This document shows positions 46,301 to 59,300 of a DNA stretch of 62,000 nt, one piece after another. Location: contig NW_019774014.1 of assembly GCF_001039355.2 (NCBI RefSeq), forward strand, positions 35,671 through 97,670, given 5' to 3'. The notes under the pieces were generated by a model that saw only the letters and a list, made by a program, of their open reading frames with translations, made no database searches and was not told the DNA's origin. The position numbers and the translations under genes were made by a program. Source of the DNA: Lingula anatina. Its lineage: Eukaryota; Brachiopoda; Lingulata; Lingulida; Lingulidae. The first letter of the stretch is position 1. Each line of letters begins with the position of its first letter.

Positions 46301-49300
46301 AAAAGAGCATTGTTTGCTTCTAGTAGCATGGAAAAAAATCATTACTTTAATGTGTTTACTAAATGTGCAGTTTTACGTACGTTTGTATATTTTTAATTAT
46401 GCATGGAGATTTAACCTGGTAGGGGATATACTGAAAGGCACATACGGATTTCAAAAATAAATGTTGGGTGTAAAAAAGAGCACTACTGATAACTTAGTTC
46501 ATTGTACATAACTTAGTACATTATGAAAAGCGCGAGATACCCAATTCTTTTAAGTATGAAGCTACAATATTTTTTAATTGATTTAAATCCCCTCTTCGAA
46601 AAATTGTATTATAACAGCGTGCTATAAAGATCTACTCAAGAAAAAAATTTGCTTGGGTAAAATTGAGCACGGAATGAACTGGAGACACTTGGCTTGTCAT
46701 TAAGTTTTCACGAAAATATGTCAGATAACTTTATACTGTCCTTGAAACAGTAAAGCTTGAAAAATAATTTTAGACAAACTTTGACGGGAAAATATCCACA
46801 AAGAGTAAAGGGCTATTGCACCAACATCTTGTTGAAAATTTTACACTGCAATTCTATTAAGATATAAGCTAAGGAACTAATTGCCAAATTTAGACTTTCA
46901 TCACATAACAGGGGCGTAACCAGACCTGCAAAAATTGTACGCACAGATTTTTAAAAATTCCAACGTACAGCAAAATGTAGACTAACACAAAACATGAAGG
47001 ACAGCGTAATCACAGCAAATGCACCACATATAGTAGCTTAATTTCCATTAATAATAAAATCATTTAAGTCAAAAATATTCTCGCGATTTAATAAATATTC
47101 TAATTTACCCAGAGAGGTATATTTATATAAAAGGAGGCTAACTGAAATATAGTTTTATTATTTTTTTGTGAAAATTGCCAATATCACCCTGTTAGTTTGG
47201 AGGTTTAAGCTGGATCAAGTCCGTGTTAAAATTCCTATGAAGCTATGTAGGAAAAATTCTTCCTTTGTTTCTCTAGCTCATCAATAAACCTGGGGTTCAG
47301 ATTTGATCTAGTACCCCCAGGTCTGCGGGAGCTGCTCTTTGAAACTAACGCACAGGTAGATTTTTACCTGAGATAAATATCGCCAGCGAGAGTGCGTTCG
47401 ATACTCGCAAGACAAAGGCTACAGGAGAATTGAATGCCATTTAAACCTCTAATTAAGAGGTAAAAGAAGTTCCAGTTAGATGGATGATTAAGATAGGACT
47501 TGTAAAGATAACAGGCATTGTTTACTTCAGTTTAATAAAAGTATGCAAGACGGGGTGTCAGTTAATAAAATAAATTGAATTTCACAAATAACATGGACCT
47601 CATATGGAATAATCAACAGTACCCTTAAGTGATTCAAATGCAGTGTTTTACACAGCTTGGGATAACCATAATTAAATGCTTGTTAAAGAATTGAATAGAC
47701 GGGAAATGGTTTTACACAGCTTCACGAGGATTTAGACCCCTCGGGTAAGATATTTAAATGAATATAAACTTTTATCAGAAGCCAGAAAAGTCATCTTACA
47801 GGTAGACAGTGCAGCTGAGTATGACAGCTCCGCCGGGTGGCATGATTGTCGTCATCGGACCACGTGACCACGTAGCTCATTAACTCGCAGGCTAAGCAAA
47901 AAGGACGTTTTTTAGAGTCCAAAATTTACAAAATGAGCTTTTACTTCGTGTATTTGGATAAAGATATCGTTAGTTGGGCATGTTTTCTGCAGAATACACT
48001 CCGCTAAGGCCATTCCGACGGTATGAAGCAAAACCTTTGATGACATTTCTGTTCTTTTGTTTATCGTTGAAGCTTTGTATTTTGCTTCCAACGACAAACA
48101 TTGGCGATAAAATGTTCTCGTCTCGGTCTCATGCACTACTCTAGAATAAATTAATAATGCATTTTAGATTTGTCTCAACAAAATGGCTTTGGTAAGCAAA
48201 AAAATTGTGTGCGCACGCTTTATAGCGTGAAATAAAACGTTATCTATCTGATCATAATGATACATTTGTGAATCAAACACATTGAAATCTCTCTTCAAGC
48301 AACGCATACAAATCAGAAATGGCCTGACACGATATCGAGGGACAGCTGATGGGCTCTTTAGCATAAAGAGGAGAAAAAGTATCAATCAATTAGTGGTTTT
48401 ACACTTTTTATTTAAACTCATTCATTTGATTAGAAGGATTTGTCACTTATGTTTTCTAATGATATATTTAAGTCATTGTGTGTGTTTGTGTGTGTGTGTG
48501 TGTGTCTTCCAATTGTTAAATACTGTGCTTCTTTTCACATTACAACTTTGTAGAAGTAAATACAATGTTTTGATTTTTTACAGTGTATTTTAGCTTAAAC
48601 ATACAACAACAGTGATGCCATTAATTTAATGAAATTTCTGTTCTTTTGTTTATAGTTGAAGCTTTGTATTTTGCTACCAGTGACAAACATTGGCAATAAA
48701 TGTTCTCGTCTCGGTCTCATGCACTACTCTAAAATAAATTTAAAAATCCACTTTAGATTTTTCTCAACAAAATGGCTTTGATGGACAAAAGCTTATATGT
48801 GTGCGCGCGCTTTATAGCGTGAAATGAAATGTTTCCCTTTTGATCAATATGATACATTTGTGAAACAAGCACATTGAAATCTCTTCAAGCAATGCAAACA
48901 AACTATGTGCAACAATCAAAACATCGCAAAATATTATGGATAATTTAATTTTGAATCTATTATTAAAATCCCTTTGTCTGTTTTATTAACTTCAAAAAAG
49001 AATGCAACCCTGTACCAGAGGAATAAATCTGCTCTCAAAACACCGTAATGTTTACGACAAATTATTGTATTATTGTAGACTTTTTTTCGCAAGATCTTTA
49101 AACATAAACTGCACTTAAATTTTTTTAATGGTTTGAAATAGTTTGAAATGATATCGAGGGACTCCTTCTGGATTATATAGCACACAGAGATTAAAAAGTA
49201 ACAATCAATTAGTGGTTTAACACGTTTAATTTGATCTCGTTCATTAGCTTAGAAGGATTCGTAACTAATGTATTTTAATGATATATTTAAGTCATTTATA

Positions 49301-50831
49301 GTGTGTTTCTATAGATTTGGGCGTTAATACAATCCTTCTCATTTCCATTTTAAAGCTTTGTGAAGTGAATACAATGTTTTGACTTATTACAACGTATTTG
49401 AGCGCAATCATACTATAGCAAGAAACCATTAATTTAATGAAATTTCTGTTCTTTTGTTTATCGTTGAAGCTTTGTATTTTGCTTCCAATGACAAACATTG
49501 GAGATAAAATGTTCTCGTCTCGGTCTCATGCACTACTCTAGAATAAATTAATAATGCATTTTAGATTTGTCTCAACAAAATGACTTTGGTAAACAAAAAA
49601 ATTGTGTCTGTGTGCGCGCGCTATATAGCGTGAAATAAAACGTTACCCATCTGATCATAATGATACATTTGTGAATCAAACACATTGAATTTTCTCTTCA
49701 AGCAATGCATACAAATTAGAAATGGCCTGAAACGATATCGAAGGACACCTGATGGGCTCTATAGCATAAAGAGTAGAAAAAGTAACAATCAATAAGTGGT
49801 TTTACACTTTTTATTTGAACTCATTCATTTGTTTAATGGGATTTGTGACTAATGTTTTCTAATGATATATTTAAGTCCTTGTGTGTGTGTGTGTGTGTCT
49901 TCCAATTGTTTAATACAGTGCTTCTCCTTTTCACATTAAAGCTTTGTAGAAGTCAATACAATGTTTTGATTTTTAACAGTATATTTCAGCTTAAACATAC
50001 AACAACAGCGATGCCATTAATTTAATGAAATTTCTGTTCATTTGTTAATTGTTGAAGCTTTGTATTTTGCTACCAATGACAAACATTGGCAATAAAGTGT
50101 TCTCGTTTCGATCTTACGCACTGCTCTAGAATAAATGAACAATGCAATTTAGGTTTGTCTCAACAAAATGGCCTTGCTAAACAAAAACTTGTGTGCGTGC
50201 GTGTGTATGAATGTGCTTTAAAGCGTGAAATGAAATGTTTCCCTTTTGGCCAGAAAAATTAATTTGCTCTCAAATCACCATAATATTTACGTATTAATTA
50301 TTTTATTATAGACCTTTTTCGCAAGATCTTTAAAATTTAACAACACTCTAAATTTTTTTAAATGGTCTGAAATGGTTTGAAACGACGTCAGGGGACACCT
50401 TATGGGCTATAAAGCACAGAGTGGATAAAAAGTAACAATCAATTAGTGGTTTATCACTTTTAATTTGATCTCGTTCATTAGCTTAGAAGGATTTGTCACT
50501 TATGTATTTTAATGATATATTTAAGTCATTTATAGTGTGTTCCTATAGTGTTGGGCGTAAATACAATCCTTCTCATTTTTATTTTAAAGCTTTGTGAAGT
50601 GAATACAATGTTTTGACTTTTTACAAAGTATTTGAGCGCAATCATGCTATATCAAGAAACCATTAATTTAATGGAATTTTTGTTCTTTTGTTTATCGTTG
50701 AAGCTTCGTATTTTCTTTCAGTGACAAACATTGGTGATAAAATGTTCACGTCTCGGTCTCACGCACTGCAATAGAATAACCTAACACTGCATTTTAGATT
50801 TGTGTCAACAAAATGGCTTTGACAGACAAAA

Positions 50832-50874
<43 letters not shown>

Positions 50875-53800
50875 TTAAAGCGTGAAATGAAATGTTTCCC
50901 TTTTGATACATTTGTGATCAAACTTATTGCAATCTCTCTTCAAGCAATGCATACAAACTACATTCAAAACATCTCAAAATATTTTATGGATAACCTTATC
51001 TTATATCTCTTATTAAAATCCCATTGTCTATTTTATGGACATAAAAAGAAGATTGCAAGACTGAATCAGTGGAATAAACCTTCTCCCAATAGGCCGTAAT
51101 ATTTACTATTCATTAAGAGATCTTTAAACATAAACTACACTCGCAATTTTGAAAATGGTCTGAAACGACATCGGGGACATCTTATAAACCATATGGCACA
51201 AAGATGATAAAAAGTAACTATCAATTAGTTGTTTTACACATTTAAATGGTCTTGCTCATTAGTTTAGAGGAATTTGTCACTAAGGCATCCTAATGATATA
51301 TTTCTTTGTCAGTGTGCCTTCAAATTATTTTGGGCGTTAATACAGTGCTTTTCTTTTACACATTAAAGCTTTGTAGGAGGCATACAATGTTTTGATTTTT
51401 TAGTGTTTTCGAGAGTAAACACACTACATCAAGAAGCCATTAATTCAATGAAATTTATGTTTTGTTTATGGTTACAGCTTTGTATTTTGCTTCCAATGAC
51501 AAACATTAGCGATGAAGTGTTCATGTCTCAGTATCACGCACTGCAATAGAATTACCGAGCAGTGCATTTTAAATTTGTCTAAAAAAGGCTTTGATGGACA
51601 AAAACGTGTGTGTGTGAGCTTTATAGCGTGAAATGAAATGTTTCCCTTTTGATTAATATGATACATTTGTGAATCAAACACAATCTCTATTTAAGCAATG
51701 CATACAAACTATGTGCTTCAATCAGAACATCGCAAAATATTATGTATGATTTTTATCAAACGACATCAGGGTACACCTTATGGGCTATAAAGCACAAAGT
51801 GGATAAAAAGTAACAATCAATTAGTGGTTTAACACGTTTTATTTGATCTTGTTCATTAGCTTAGAAGGATTTGTCAGTAATGTATTCTAATTGATATATT
51901 TAAGTCATTTATAGTGTGTTCCTATAGTTTTGGGCGTTAATACAATCCTTCTCATTTCCATTTTAAAGCTTTGTGAAGTGAATACAATGTTTTGATTATT
52001 TTACAATGTATTTGAGCGTAATCAAGAAACCATTAATTTAATGAAATTTCTGTTCTTTTGTTTATCGTTGAAGCTTTGTATTTTGCTTCCAATTACAGAG
52101 ATAAAATGTTCTCGTCTCGGTCTCATGCACTACTCTAGAATAAATTAATAATGCATTTTAATGGCTTTGATGGACAAAAACGTGTGTGTGTGTGTGTGTG
52201 TGCTTTATAGCGTGAAATGTTTCCCTTTTGCTCATTATGATACATTTGTGAATCAAACACATTGAAATCTCTCTCCAAGCAAAGCTTACAAACGAAGAAG
52301 TACAATGAAACTATCGCAAAATGTTATAGATGATTTCAATCTTATATCTATTGTTGAATTCCTTATGTCTATTTTATGGACATTAAAAGAAAATTGGGAG
52401 CTTGTATCAGAGGAATAAAACTGCTCCCAAATTAAAGTGATTACCTCTTTCACAAGGTCTTTAAGCAAAAATTAATCTTACCATCTCGGGTTTAAAAAAA
52501 GATCAAACAAATAAAATAAAAATGAATGAAATAATATCTGTAACGCAAATACGGTTTAGAGTAATTGTTTATTAATAAAAATATGTAGCAGCTGCATAAA
52601 AGCTCCTTCTTAAAGTTTTAAGTCTACATTTTCTTGGGATAAATTTTAAAAGTTTATTAGCAGGGTGAATAGTGTCGTTCATATTTTATTCGGGTTTAGA
52701 GGCCACCCTTTCCATAAAACAATATTTTAAGAGAGGGGAGATCCAACCCTCACATTTCTTCTGCAGGTCTCGGCAAGTCCACCTTATTTACTAATGTCCT
52801 CCTCTGTGGCAGGCACATACCATACTGTCATAGCAAAAGTTAAAACATCGTCTAAAGTTAAATAAAACTAATCGGTTTCTTGTTTAATCCCTTTTAAAGT
52901 AAACTCTTTGTCTCGTTTATCTAAGCTGTTTGTGTATGTATTAATTCCATGTCAAGATGCAATTAAGATCAACTCCAAGCCATGTAAAATCTCACTTTTG
53001 CTTAACTACAGGGCTACATATGTAAACAGGCTTATTTTCATTCTTATTCTTTCTTAATTCTACTACCATTTATTCCCAATATTCAGAACAAGGTAAAAAT
53101 TGTAACACCATTCAACCACTGATTCAATATTACGTCTGCATTTGGTCTCGTGGTTATCACTAATCAGCCCTATGAATGTTGTATAATCAGTTAACTTTAT
53201 AATAGATGTGCTTTAATGGTTGCTCACACAAACATATGTGAACAGGCTATATATGTAAGCATGGCGATAAAACACGGCCCTGAGGTGTTGAATTCAAATT
53301 GAATACGGTTGCCTTCTTGACGCCGCTTGGTAGAAATTTCGGACTTAATCTTCTTAACTTTGTCAGAAGAACCGTGTACTTCACTCTTTAAGCTTTCCAA
53401 CTCAGACGTTACCTGAGCCTTTAGAACTGGTCGAATGAACAACTATCGTAACTTACCCACAATTCTTACCAATAGCAAAACTAAGACAATAAATACATAC
53501 ACTAGGAGAAAATAATTCCATTCTTATTCACTTCGCTCAGCCGAATAGAATTATATATATTTCTCTGTTCACAGACAACAAAACCTTTACACTCCATTTT
53601 CCGCTTTTGGATTGATGGCTCAAGTATGAACAATACCCGAGGGTAACAATCACAGGTTGATGATATCCACGTGAATTTACTAATACTATTGCTTACAACG
53701 GCTTCACTACACATTTGCTTCACTACATTGTTACTTATGTAAACAGGCTTCTTTTCAAATCCCAAAACCAAAAACGGTATTTTTTCCCCAAAATGGCGCT

Positions 53801-55478
53801 TCAGCGTCTTCCGTTGGACACTGCACTTAATGTTTATCTCTAATTGACCTTTTTGGGAAGTGTTTTATATTTTTATAAAAACTTATAAGAACAGGAAACT
53901 GTTTCGTTTTACTACTTCTGGTCTTAACGATGAACAACAGCTGGAGGTAACCATAACAGGTTGATGATATCCACGGTAAATTTATCAATACCATTAAAGC
54001 ACAAAGAGGATAAAAAGTAAGGATCAATTATTAGTATATTCCTCATTTTATTTGATATCGCTCCGTGATCATTTAGAAGGATTTGCCCCTAATTTGTTTT
54101 CAATGATTATTTTTCTATTGATTTTGTTGTGTCATCCAATAGTTTTTGTTTAGTAAACAGTGCTTCTCATTCAAATTCAAGCTTTATAGAAGCAATGTTT
54201 TATATCGTGATTTTTACAATGTATTTCAGCATAAGCGTATTACAAGAATGACGGTATTAATTTAATGGGATTCCTCTGTTCGTTTTGTTTTTCTTTGGAG
54301 CTTTGTATTTTGCTTACAGTGACAAACACTGATAACAAAGTGGTGCTTTTTGATCATTAGAATCTATGTTCAACCAATGCATTCATACTACTGTAAAATC
54401 AAAATATCACAGAATATTTTTTTGTCTTTTATGAACGATAAAAAAGACTGTGAGCCTGCACCAGAAGAATAAATCTGCCCCCAAGGCACCTTAATATTTA
54501 CGACATCATTTTAGCATAAAGAGAAACAAAAATATTTTTACTTTACACAAAAGAAAATAGAAAAAAACTATTCCACCTTTATATTCACTTTGTTGAAATT
54601 CAAAATCGTTTTCATATTAAGAGTTTGTAAAGCAGGTAAATCATTCATAAGATTAAATGTCGCGGCAAAGAATATTGCAATCCGAAGCTTTCATTGTTTG
54701 TTTCCTGACCTATCTTTGCTCACTGATCGTATAATCTATCTCATTTTCATTAGACTGGATACTTTTCTCCGTAAGGCAGGGCGGACTGTCATGTCACTTT
54801 AAAGGCATATTAAACGTGTGAGTTTCCAAAATGGAAAACAAATAAGATTTTATGGTCATAAAAATGAAAAAAATACATCATCGTTTTTTCAAACGACTTG
54901 ATTTTGGGTCGGTTGTTATATTGGATACTTAACAGGAGGCGAACATATTTATCTTTCCTACATAAGTAATGCCCCATGTTTCAAGGTTTTTTTTCTAAAA
55001 TGGATGAGGAGAGATGACTTTTCCGTGCGTGGAGCCATTCAAATAGCAAATAAAAATGCCTTTGCTCACATGTGATCTCTAAATGTGATACTGAACGAAT
55101 AAAAAAAGGAACTTTTATGTCATCACTCACCAGTACGATGTCCAGATTGGAAACCCATACGCCTGTCTTTTCAGGTGACGAGTATTGGGTGACGTCCTGC
55201 TGACTATCTAACAGGTCACAGCGCCGATCTCGCTCTCTGAATACAACCGCTGCACAATAATCATTTTGGGAACATTTAGTGATGCATTCCAAATTGGAAC
55301 GTGCATCTACACTGTCCAAAACCTGCGTCACAGTTGTGAAATCTGTAAAAACTTGTTGAATACCCCGTGCCTGGACATCTAAATTGCCGCCACAAAGTTT
55401 GACGGTTGCCGCATAAACGTCAAGAAATAGACAAGCCGCTACCATAAGACAGTAAACGGCAATCAACGTATTCCCCAT
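38342..55478 (-). CDS. Secreted PAN/Cys-rich/CTHRC1-domain protein, five exons
   Basis: Exons: 55478-55131 (348 nt), 40813-40699 (115), 40273-40182 (92), 39185-38987 (199), 38493-38342 (152). All are GT-AG with phases 0,1,0,1 agreeing, 301 aa in total. Exon 1 starts MGNTLIAVYCLMVAACLFLD, a signal peptide, then a PAN/apple-like domain (LECITKCSQNDYCAAVVF, RRCDLLD). Exon 2 has a five-Cys segment (CKAWPCTDNSRCREDC). Exon 3 is a linker (DCDEAPVTNIHYEGYP). Exons 4 and 5 form a CTHRC1-type C-terminal domain (GFYFTINGAECSNPGTIEF; SGICWGIAAGNLTIQIHT, YGYFAFEEIGPTGTGK, stop). Secreted or extracellular; function unknown. Exons 2-5 are compact. Linking exon 1 across 14.3 kb of repeats rests only on matching phase, strand and the lack of another 5' exon. 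Confidence 0.6.
40120..40174. repeat. (CA)n microsatellite at an intron start
   Basis: Imperfect acacac run ending only a few bases from the linker-exon donor (40181). The paralogous intron has a CA/GA/C tract at the same place (61547-61633). Confidence 0.9.
41820..44405. repeat. Intronic complex repeat array, part 1
   Basis: Repeated blocks in the same orientation: gacaaacattgg; an ataaatctgctctcaaaacaccgtaatgt-like block; cgcaagatctttaaacataaactac; tagaaggatttgtcactaa; taatgatatatttaagtcatt; a GT tract; and attaaagctttgta. The plus-strand blocks recur at about 42.2, 42.75, 43.5 and 44.0 kb. The array fills the large intron of the PAN/CTHRC1 gene. Confidence 0.8.
44405..48035. mobile_element. 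3.6 kb insertion splitting the intronic array
   Basis: The array's ttaatttaatgaaatttctgttc block is broken at about 44405 and resumes at about 48040. The inserted DNA has inverted sub-terminal similarity: cacgtggtactgtgacgacaat (44591 onward) mirrors attgtcgtcatcggaccacgtg (47845 onward), and ctcaactgagctgca mirrors gcagctgagtatg. No transposase is recognised. A separate TTAA element is nested inside (44916-45828). The rest (45829-47800) is AT-rich with no gene seen. Confidence 0.5.
44916..45828. mobile_element. CpG-rich non-autonomous element flanked by TTAA
   Basis: TIRs agcctcggtcacaaccgg (44916-44933) and its complement (45811-45828) are perfect and flanked by TTAA (44912-44915 and 45829-45832), as for piggyBac or Kolobok targets. 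The interior is GC/CpG-rich against AT-rich surroundings. The 213-codon plus-strand frame (44671-45312) crosses the left TIR and has no recognisable domain, so it is not called a gene. Confidence 0.75.
48035..52480. repeat. Intronic complex repeat array, part 2
   Basis: The landmark gaagctttgtattttgcttcc(a)atgacaaacattgg recurs near 48083, 48671, 49480, 50068, 50711, 51490 and 52085, spacings of about 590, 810, 590, 640, 780 and 595 bp. Short and long units alternate in part. Each unit carries a gt microsatellite of different length (48477, 49879, 50836, 51605, 52183). Confidence 0.85.
52500..53220. other. No feature recognised
   Basis: Non-repetitive-looking intronic sequence between the array and the coiled-coil exons. 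Confidence 0.4.
53224..53501 (-). CDS. Candidate membrane coiled-coil protein, two exons (partial)
   Basis: Exon 53501-53457 (45 nt) lies between a tttctcctag acceptor and a gtaagt donor and is phase 1 to 1. It encodes a hydrophobic segment, VYVFIVLVLLLVRIVG. Exon 53426-53224 follows a gaccag acceptor in phase 1 and encodes a charged coiled-coil-like stretch (LKAQVTSELESLKSEV, DKVKKIKSEISTKRRQ), then FEFNTSGPC and a stop. A membrane anchor followed by a coiled coil suits a type II trimeric surface protein, but no collagen or globular domain is seen. No start exon was found. It could be an alternative exon set of the surrounding gene, although PAN exon 1 ends in phase 0. Confidence 0.4.
53570..54000. 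repeat. Local duplication of a about 100-bp segment
   Basis: acaggttgatgatatccac plus flanks occurs at about 53650 and 53955 with further colinear similarity on both sides. Confidence 0.6.
53990..54510. repeat. Intronic complex repeat array, part 3 (diverged)
   Basis: The same landmarks as at 48-52 kb (cacaaagaggataaaaagta, tagaaggatttg, gctttgtattttgcttacagtgacaaacac, ccagaagaataaatctgccc), more diverged. Confidence 0.7.
54511..55130. other. Intronic sequence, nothing recognised
   Basis: Lies directly downstream of PAN exon 1 on the minus strand. The open frame continuing past the exon donor (55130 to 54981) is read-through into the intron. Confidence 0.45.
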
Positions 55479-56314
55479 ATTGTCGGGGGTTCATCTCCAA
55501 ACTGTGCCTGGTTTACGGAGTGTGAGCGCTTTAATAACCGTATGCAAAACAGAAGCAACAGAGGCGAAGTTTATGGCGCATGCGTGACAGTAAATTGTCA
55601 GCGGACGGATAGCGGTAATGTACGCAAATACAGCTTGTGCGATGCTGCGTTTTACCGATATAAATATGGTGCTTTGAGTTGCCATTTGATATAGAAGAAT
55701 TCAGTTTAAAAGGTAAAAATATATTTTGGTGTAAAAAAAACTTACATCTTATATAGAATATCTTTAAAGAGAAATGTGTAAGAGGTATGTCGGTACCGAT
55801 AAACCACCCCCTTGGTAACTTGTCTTGTCCAAAAGGGTATTAACCTTTTAGCAACCTGTTTAAATGAAATATGCAAATAATTTCACACAAAATCAACTCA
55901 ACGAGCGAGTGTTTTAAGTCACATTTCGGCAATTATCTCTCACGTCTTTATTGGTCCCTTTACGCTGTTAAAAATAAAACATTGTTTATTGACAAACATG
56001 CTGTTAAAAATTAAAATTAAAGTTAAAAATGAAATTATGCACAGTTACGAAACCTAGATACGAAATGCAAGTTTATTGATTGCGATACGGTAACTAGTAA
56101 GTGCATCAATTCAGTTAATGGTTGGCTTAATCGGGTTTAGAATACAGAAGCAAATCAATAACGCAAACATGCAATAAGAAACATTTCATTTCTGTTACAG
56201 CGTCACATACATAAAAACGAAAACAAAAAGTAATGAAAAGTACTGCAAAAACATTCTTTTATGAAGGTACAAAGGCGTCGATGTTTAATTTATGCCTTGT
56301 TACAGACTTGTATA
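55479..56314. other. Intergenic: upstream of the PAN gene, downstream of the two-domain CTHRC1 gene
   Basis: Should contain the promoter of the minus-strand PAN gene. I see no clear TATA box at a fitting distance from 55478. The rest is AT-rich with no gene. Confidence 0.4.
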
Positions 56315-59300
56315 TCAGTAGGTGTCCAGGAAAATTTCTTCTGCCATCATATTGCTTGCACTCCCCCAGGCGGTGAAGGCGTTTTCCCCACTGTATCCAG
56401 AACAATGAGACACGGCAAAATTCAAAGTGATGTCCCCAGCTGGCAGACCCACACATGTTCCTTGTACTGAAATGAATGGTTAATGAATTAAAACTTTGTT
56501 TGTGTCTATGTGCGCTCAGGCCCGCGCGCCCGTGACAGCAAGGGGGGTGGGGGAGAGAAAAGATATTGATGTAAAGACTCGTTTACCAATACAAGCGAAA
56601 TTAACCTTCTCTGTAAAAAGTGCTGAAATATCACATTTTTGTTACATCAAGGTCTAACTCTCATTGTTCAGTCTAAGGTAAGTTATAGTTCCAATATACC
56701 TGTGAATGGGCTATGTAAATTGACAGAGCTTGCATCATAGTAGTAGGCGTATTTAACACTTTCTATGGTGCCTGGATTGCTGCACTCTGTGCCGTTAAAT
56801 GTAAAGTACCACCGGGCACATTGGCCGTTGTTCCACTGACGGGTGTCTCCATTCCATAGGACTCTCAGAGCAGTAAGAGCAGACTTCTTGCTATATGTCT
56901 CACTCTGAAATAAAACCATTCCATAACAAAATCTCCAAAGAGTCATGGACCAAGGTATGATAACATCCCAAGTGTGACATCAGTCAAAACAAGACCAGTG
57001 TGACAGGAATGGTAGTCTTAGGAATGGATGTCCGGGGTCTCGTATGGTTAGCACCGGTATAACAGGAATGGAAGTCCTAGGAATGAAAGTCCGGGCTCCA
57101 TATGATTAGTACGGGTAAGCACAAAGCAATGGAGATAGGACTACAGTTTTTAGCCGGCACCCATTCCAGTCATAACGGTGCCAACTTAGCGCTTAAAGCT
57201 TTAACCTACCAATCTGGGGAAGTTCAAGAGTGGCACGGAATAAAGTAAACAAAATTAGTGTGGTTTTGCTTGTAAAATATATCACTTAACGTACAATCAA
57301 GATAGTTTAACATTCTTAACAAATTAAGTCGACTAAGTAAAACACTAATTTATTTTGATCTAAAAAACAAGTGCTTTCATTCATGTATTTGTCCCAGTAT
57401 TGACAAAAAAATTACTTTGACCGTTGTCCTTTCCGAATCAAAATTCATCACAGGGTACCACCAGTACTGGCGATTGAAGACGGGGAGCCTAAGAGCCGAA
57501 ATGCCGGATGTTCCCACCACTGAAACAAAAGCAATCATTTCAGCATACACATGTAGCCAAATCAATGACGTATCTCACAAAACTTGCTTTTCAGAACGTC
57601 TCCACATAAAAACTCAGTTTTAGTTTTATTCATTAATGGTTAAATGCAAGTATATAATAGAGAAGGAGCAACCAATAAATCCGTTGTGAAATGTAACCAA
57701 CTAAAGTACTAAAGTATACTACATTTTGCTGCTAATAGTCCAGTAAATAAGTGTCTGAGGTTGGAAAAATAATAATTAAGTTCTTTTTTGACTGATTCTA
57801 GTCCACTTGGGGGGGGGGGGGGGGGATAGAGCCCAGATTATTTCCCAATATGACCTTGACCTCCGATGATTAACAAACTATTGTCCTTTGATTTCGTACT
57901 TTTAATTTTAATTTAATACCTTATTAAGACATTCAAAAGGTGGTCATTTGAATGCGGTACTTAGTAGGAGCTACCTGTAGAAAAGTTACAAAATTGCATT
58001 TTCGTGAAAATAAAGTATGCTCAGCGCCTTTACTCTTATTTTGAGGTTCACTTTGACATTTTGAGTGACCTTGACTTCTTAAGGGTTCCAAATTATTTCA
58101 CTGGCTGACCATACCTTTCTTTATTCGAAATGAAGGATCTAAGTTATTAAGGTGCAAACTTTCGATTGCATTTGAATACCCTCTTTGGCCTTTTGGATTT
58201 TGGTCAAAAAGTAGACTTTGCCATGGGCGGATTCAGGTAGGAAATGATCTTGGCCTTATTGGGGTCCTAATGTTGAGAAACCCTTTCGTGACATTTTACT
58301 TGTTTCAATGAAATAATCGCTACTATACTGGTCTATAGCGGTAATATGTCCCATAACAATCATATGCCATATTACTGTATGTCCTATGCTGTGTGCGGTT
58401 ATCACACTGGAAGCGCAGCCACATCTATACTTACGAGCGCTGACGTCAACGCCAAGTCTAGTCTCTTCCACTCTTATTCTAGAAATGGTGGTCCAGCCGG
58501 TCGTAGGGCTATGTTGGCCACCCGTCCAGCTACAACTCCCTGTATGTAGGCTTATTGTAACGTCTCCGGCCGAAAAACCGTTACAGATTCCAGAAACTGA
58601 AAGCAATAATATCTATAATTAGTATTTAATATAATCTGTGGCTAATGACAAATTATCTGATTGTATAGTGGCACTATTATATAGGTTTACTTAAGGTGTT
58701 AAAATTCAGAATGTTTCGATGTCAAAGAATCGCATTTAATTTATGATAACTGTGAGTTATGAAAAATGCCCCCTTCTCCACCTACCTTCCAGTTATATAC
58801 ACTTTTCAGTTAATGCTCTTAATACAACTTATTCACTTATTTCAACACAAACAGACTTCGTTGGTGACACGTGTGGAAAAAAATTCTCTTGCTACTAAAT
58901 CTGCAACTGTTTGGCAACTTTTAACTTAAAAGCTGATTATGTTCAAAATAAGATCCATCGAACACATGATTTTAGTTTGATTGGTCCTAGGTTTAAATAT
59001 CTTTTTTCGTAAAATATAGAGATGAGACTATTTAATTAGGTAACTTGCACGCATTAACTACCCGAAAAGACGATAATTAAACAGAATTTTCACTTGTCTA
59101 AGTTTGTTTCGAGTTTCAACTAAAATGACTGTGCTTACACTCAAATGTCCTGTAGGTGTGTGGATTGTTATCGCCGTTGTTATATATGAATGCGTCGATT
59201 ATCCCCGGATTTGAGCACTCATTTCCATTAAACTTAAAGTACCATCTTGCGCAGTGACCATTTCCATACTCGTGAAGCGTGCCAGTAAAGAACACTGCTA

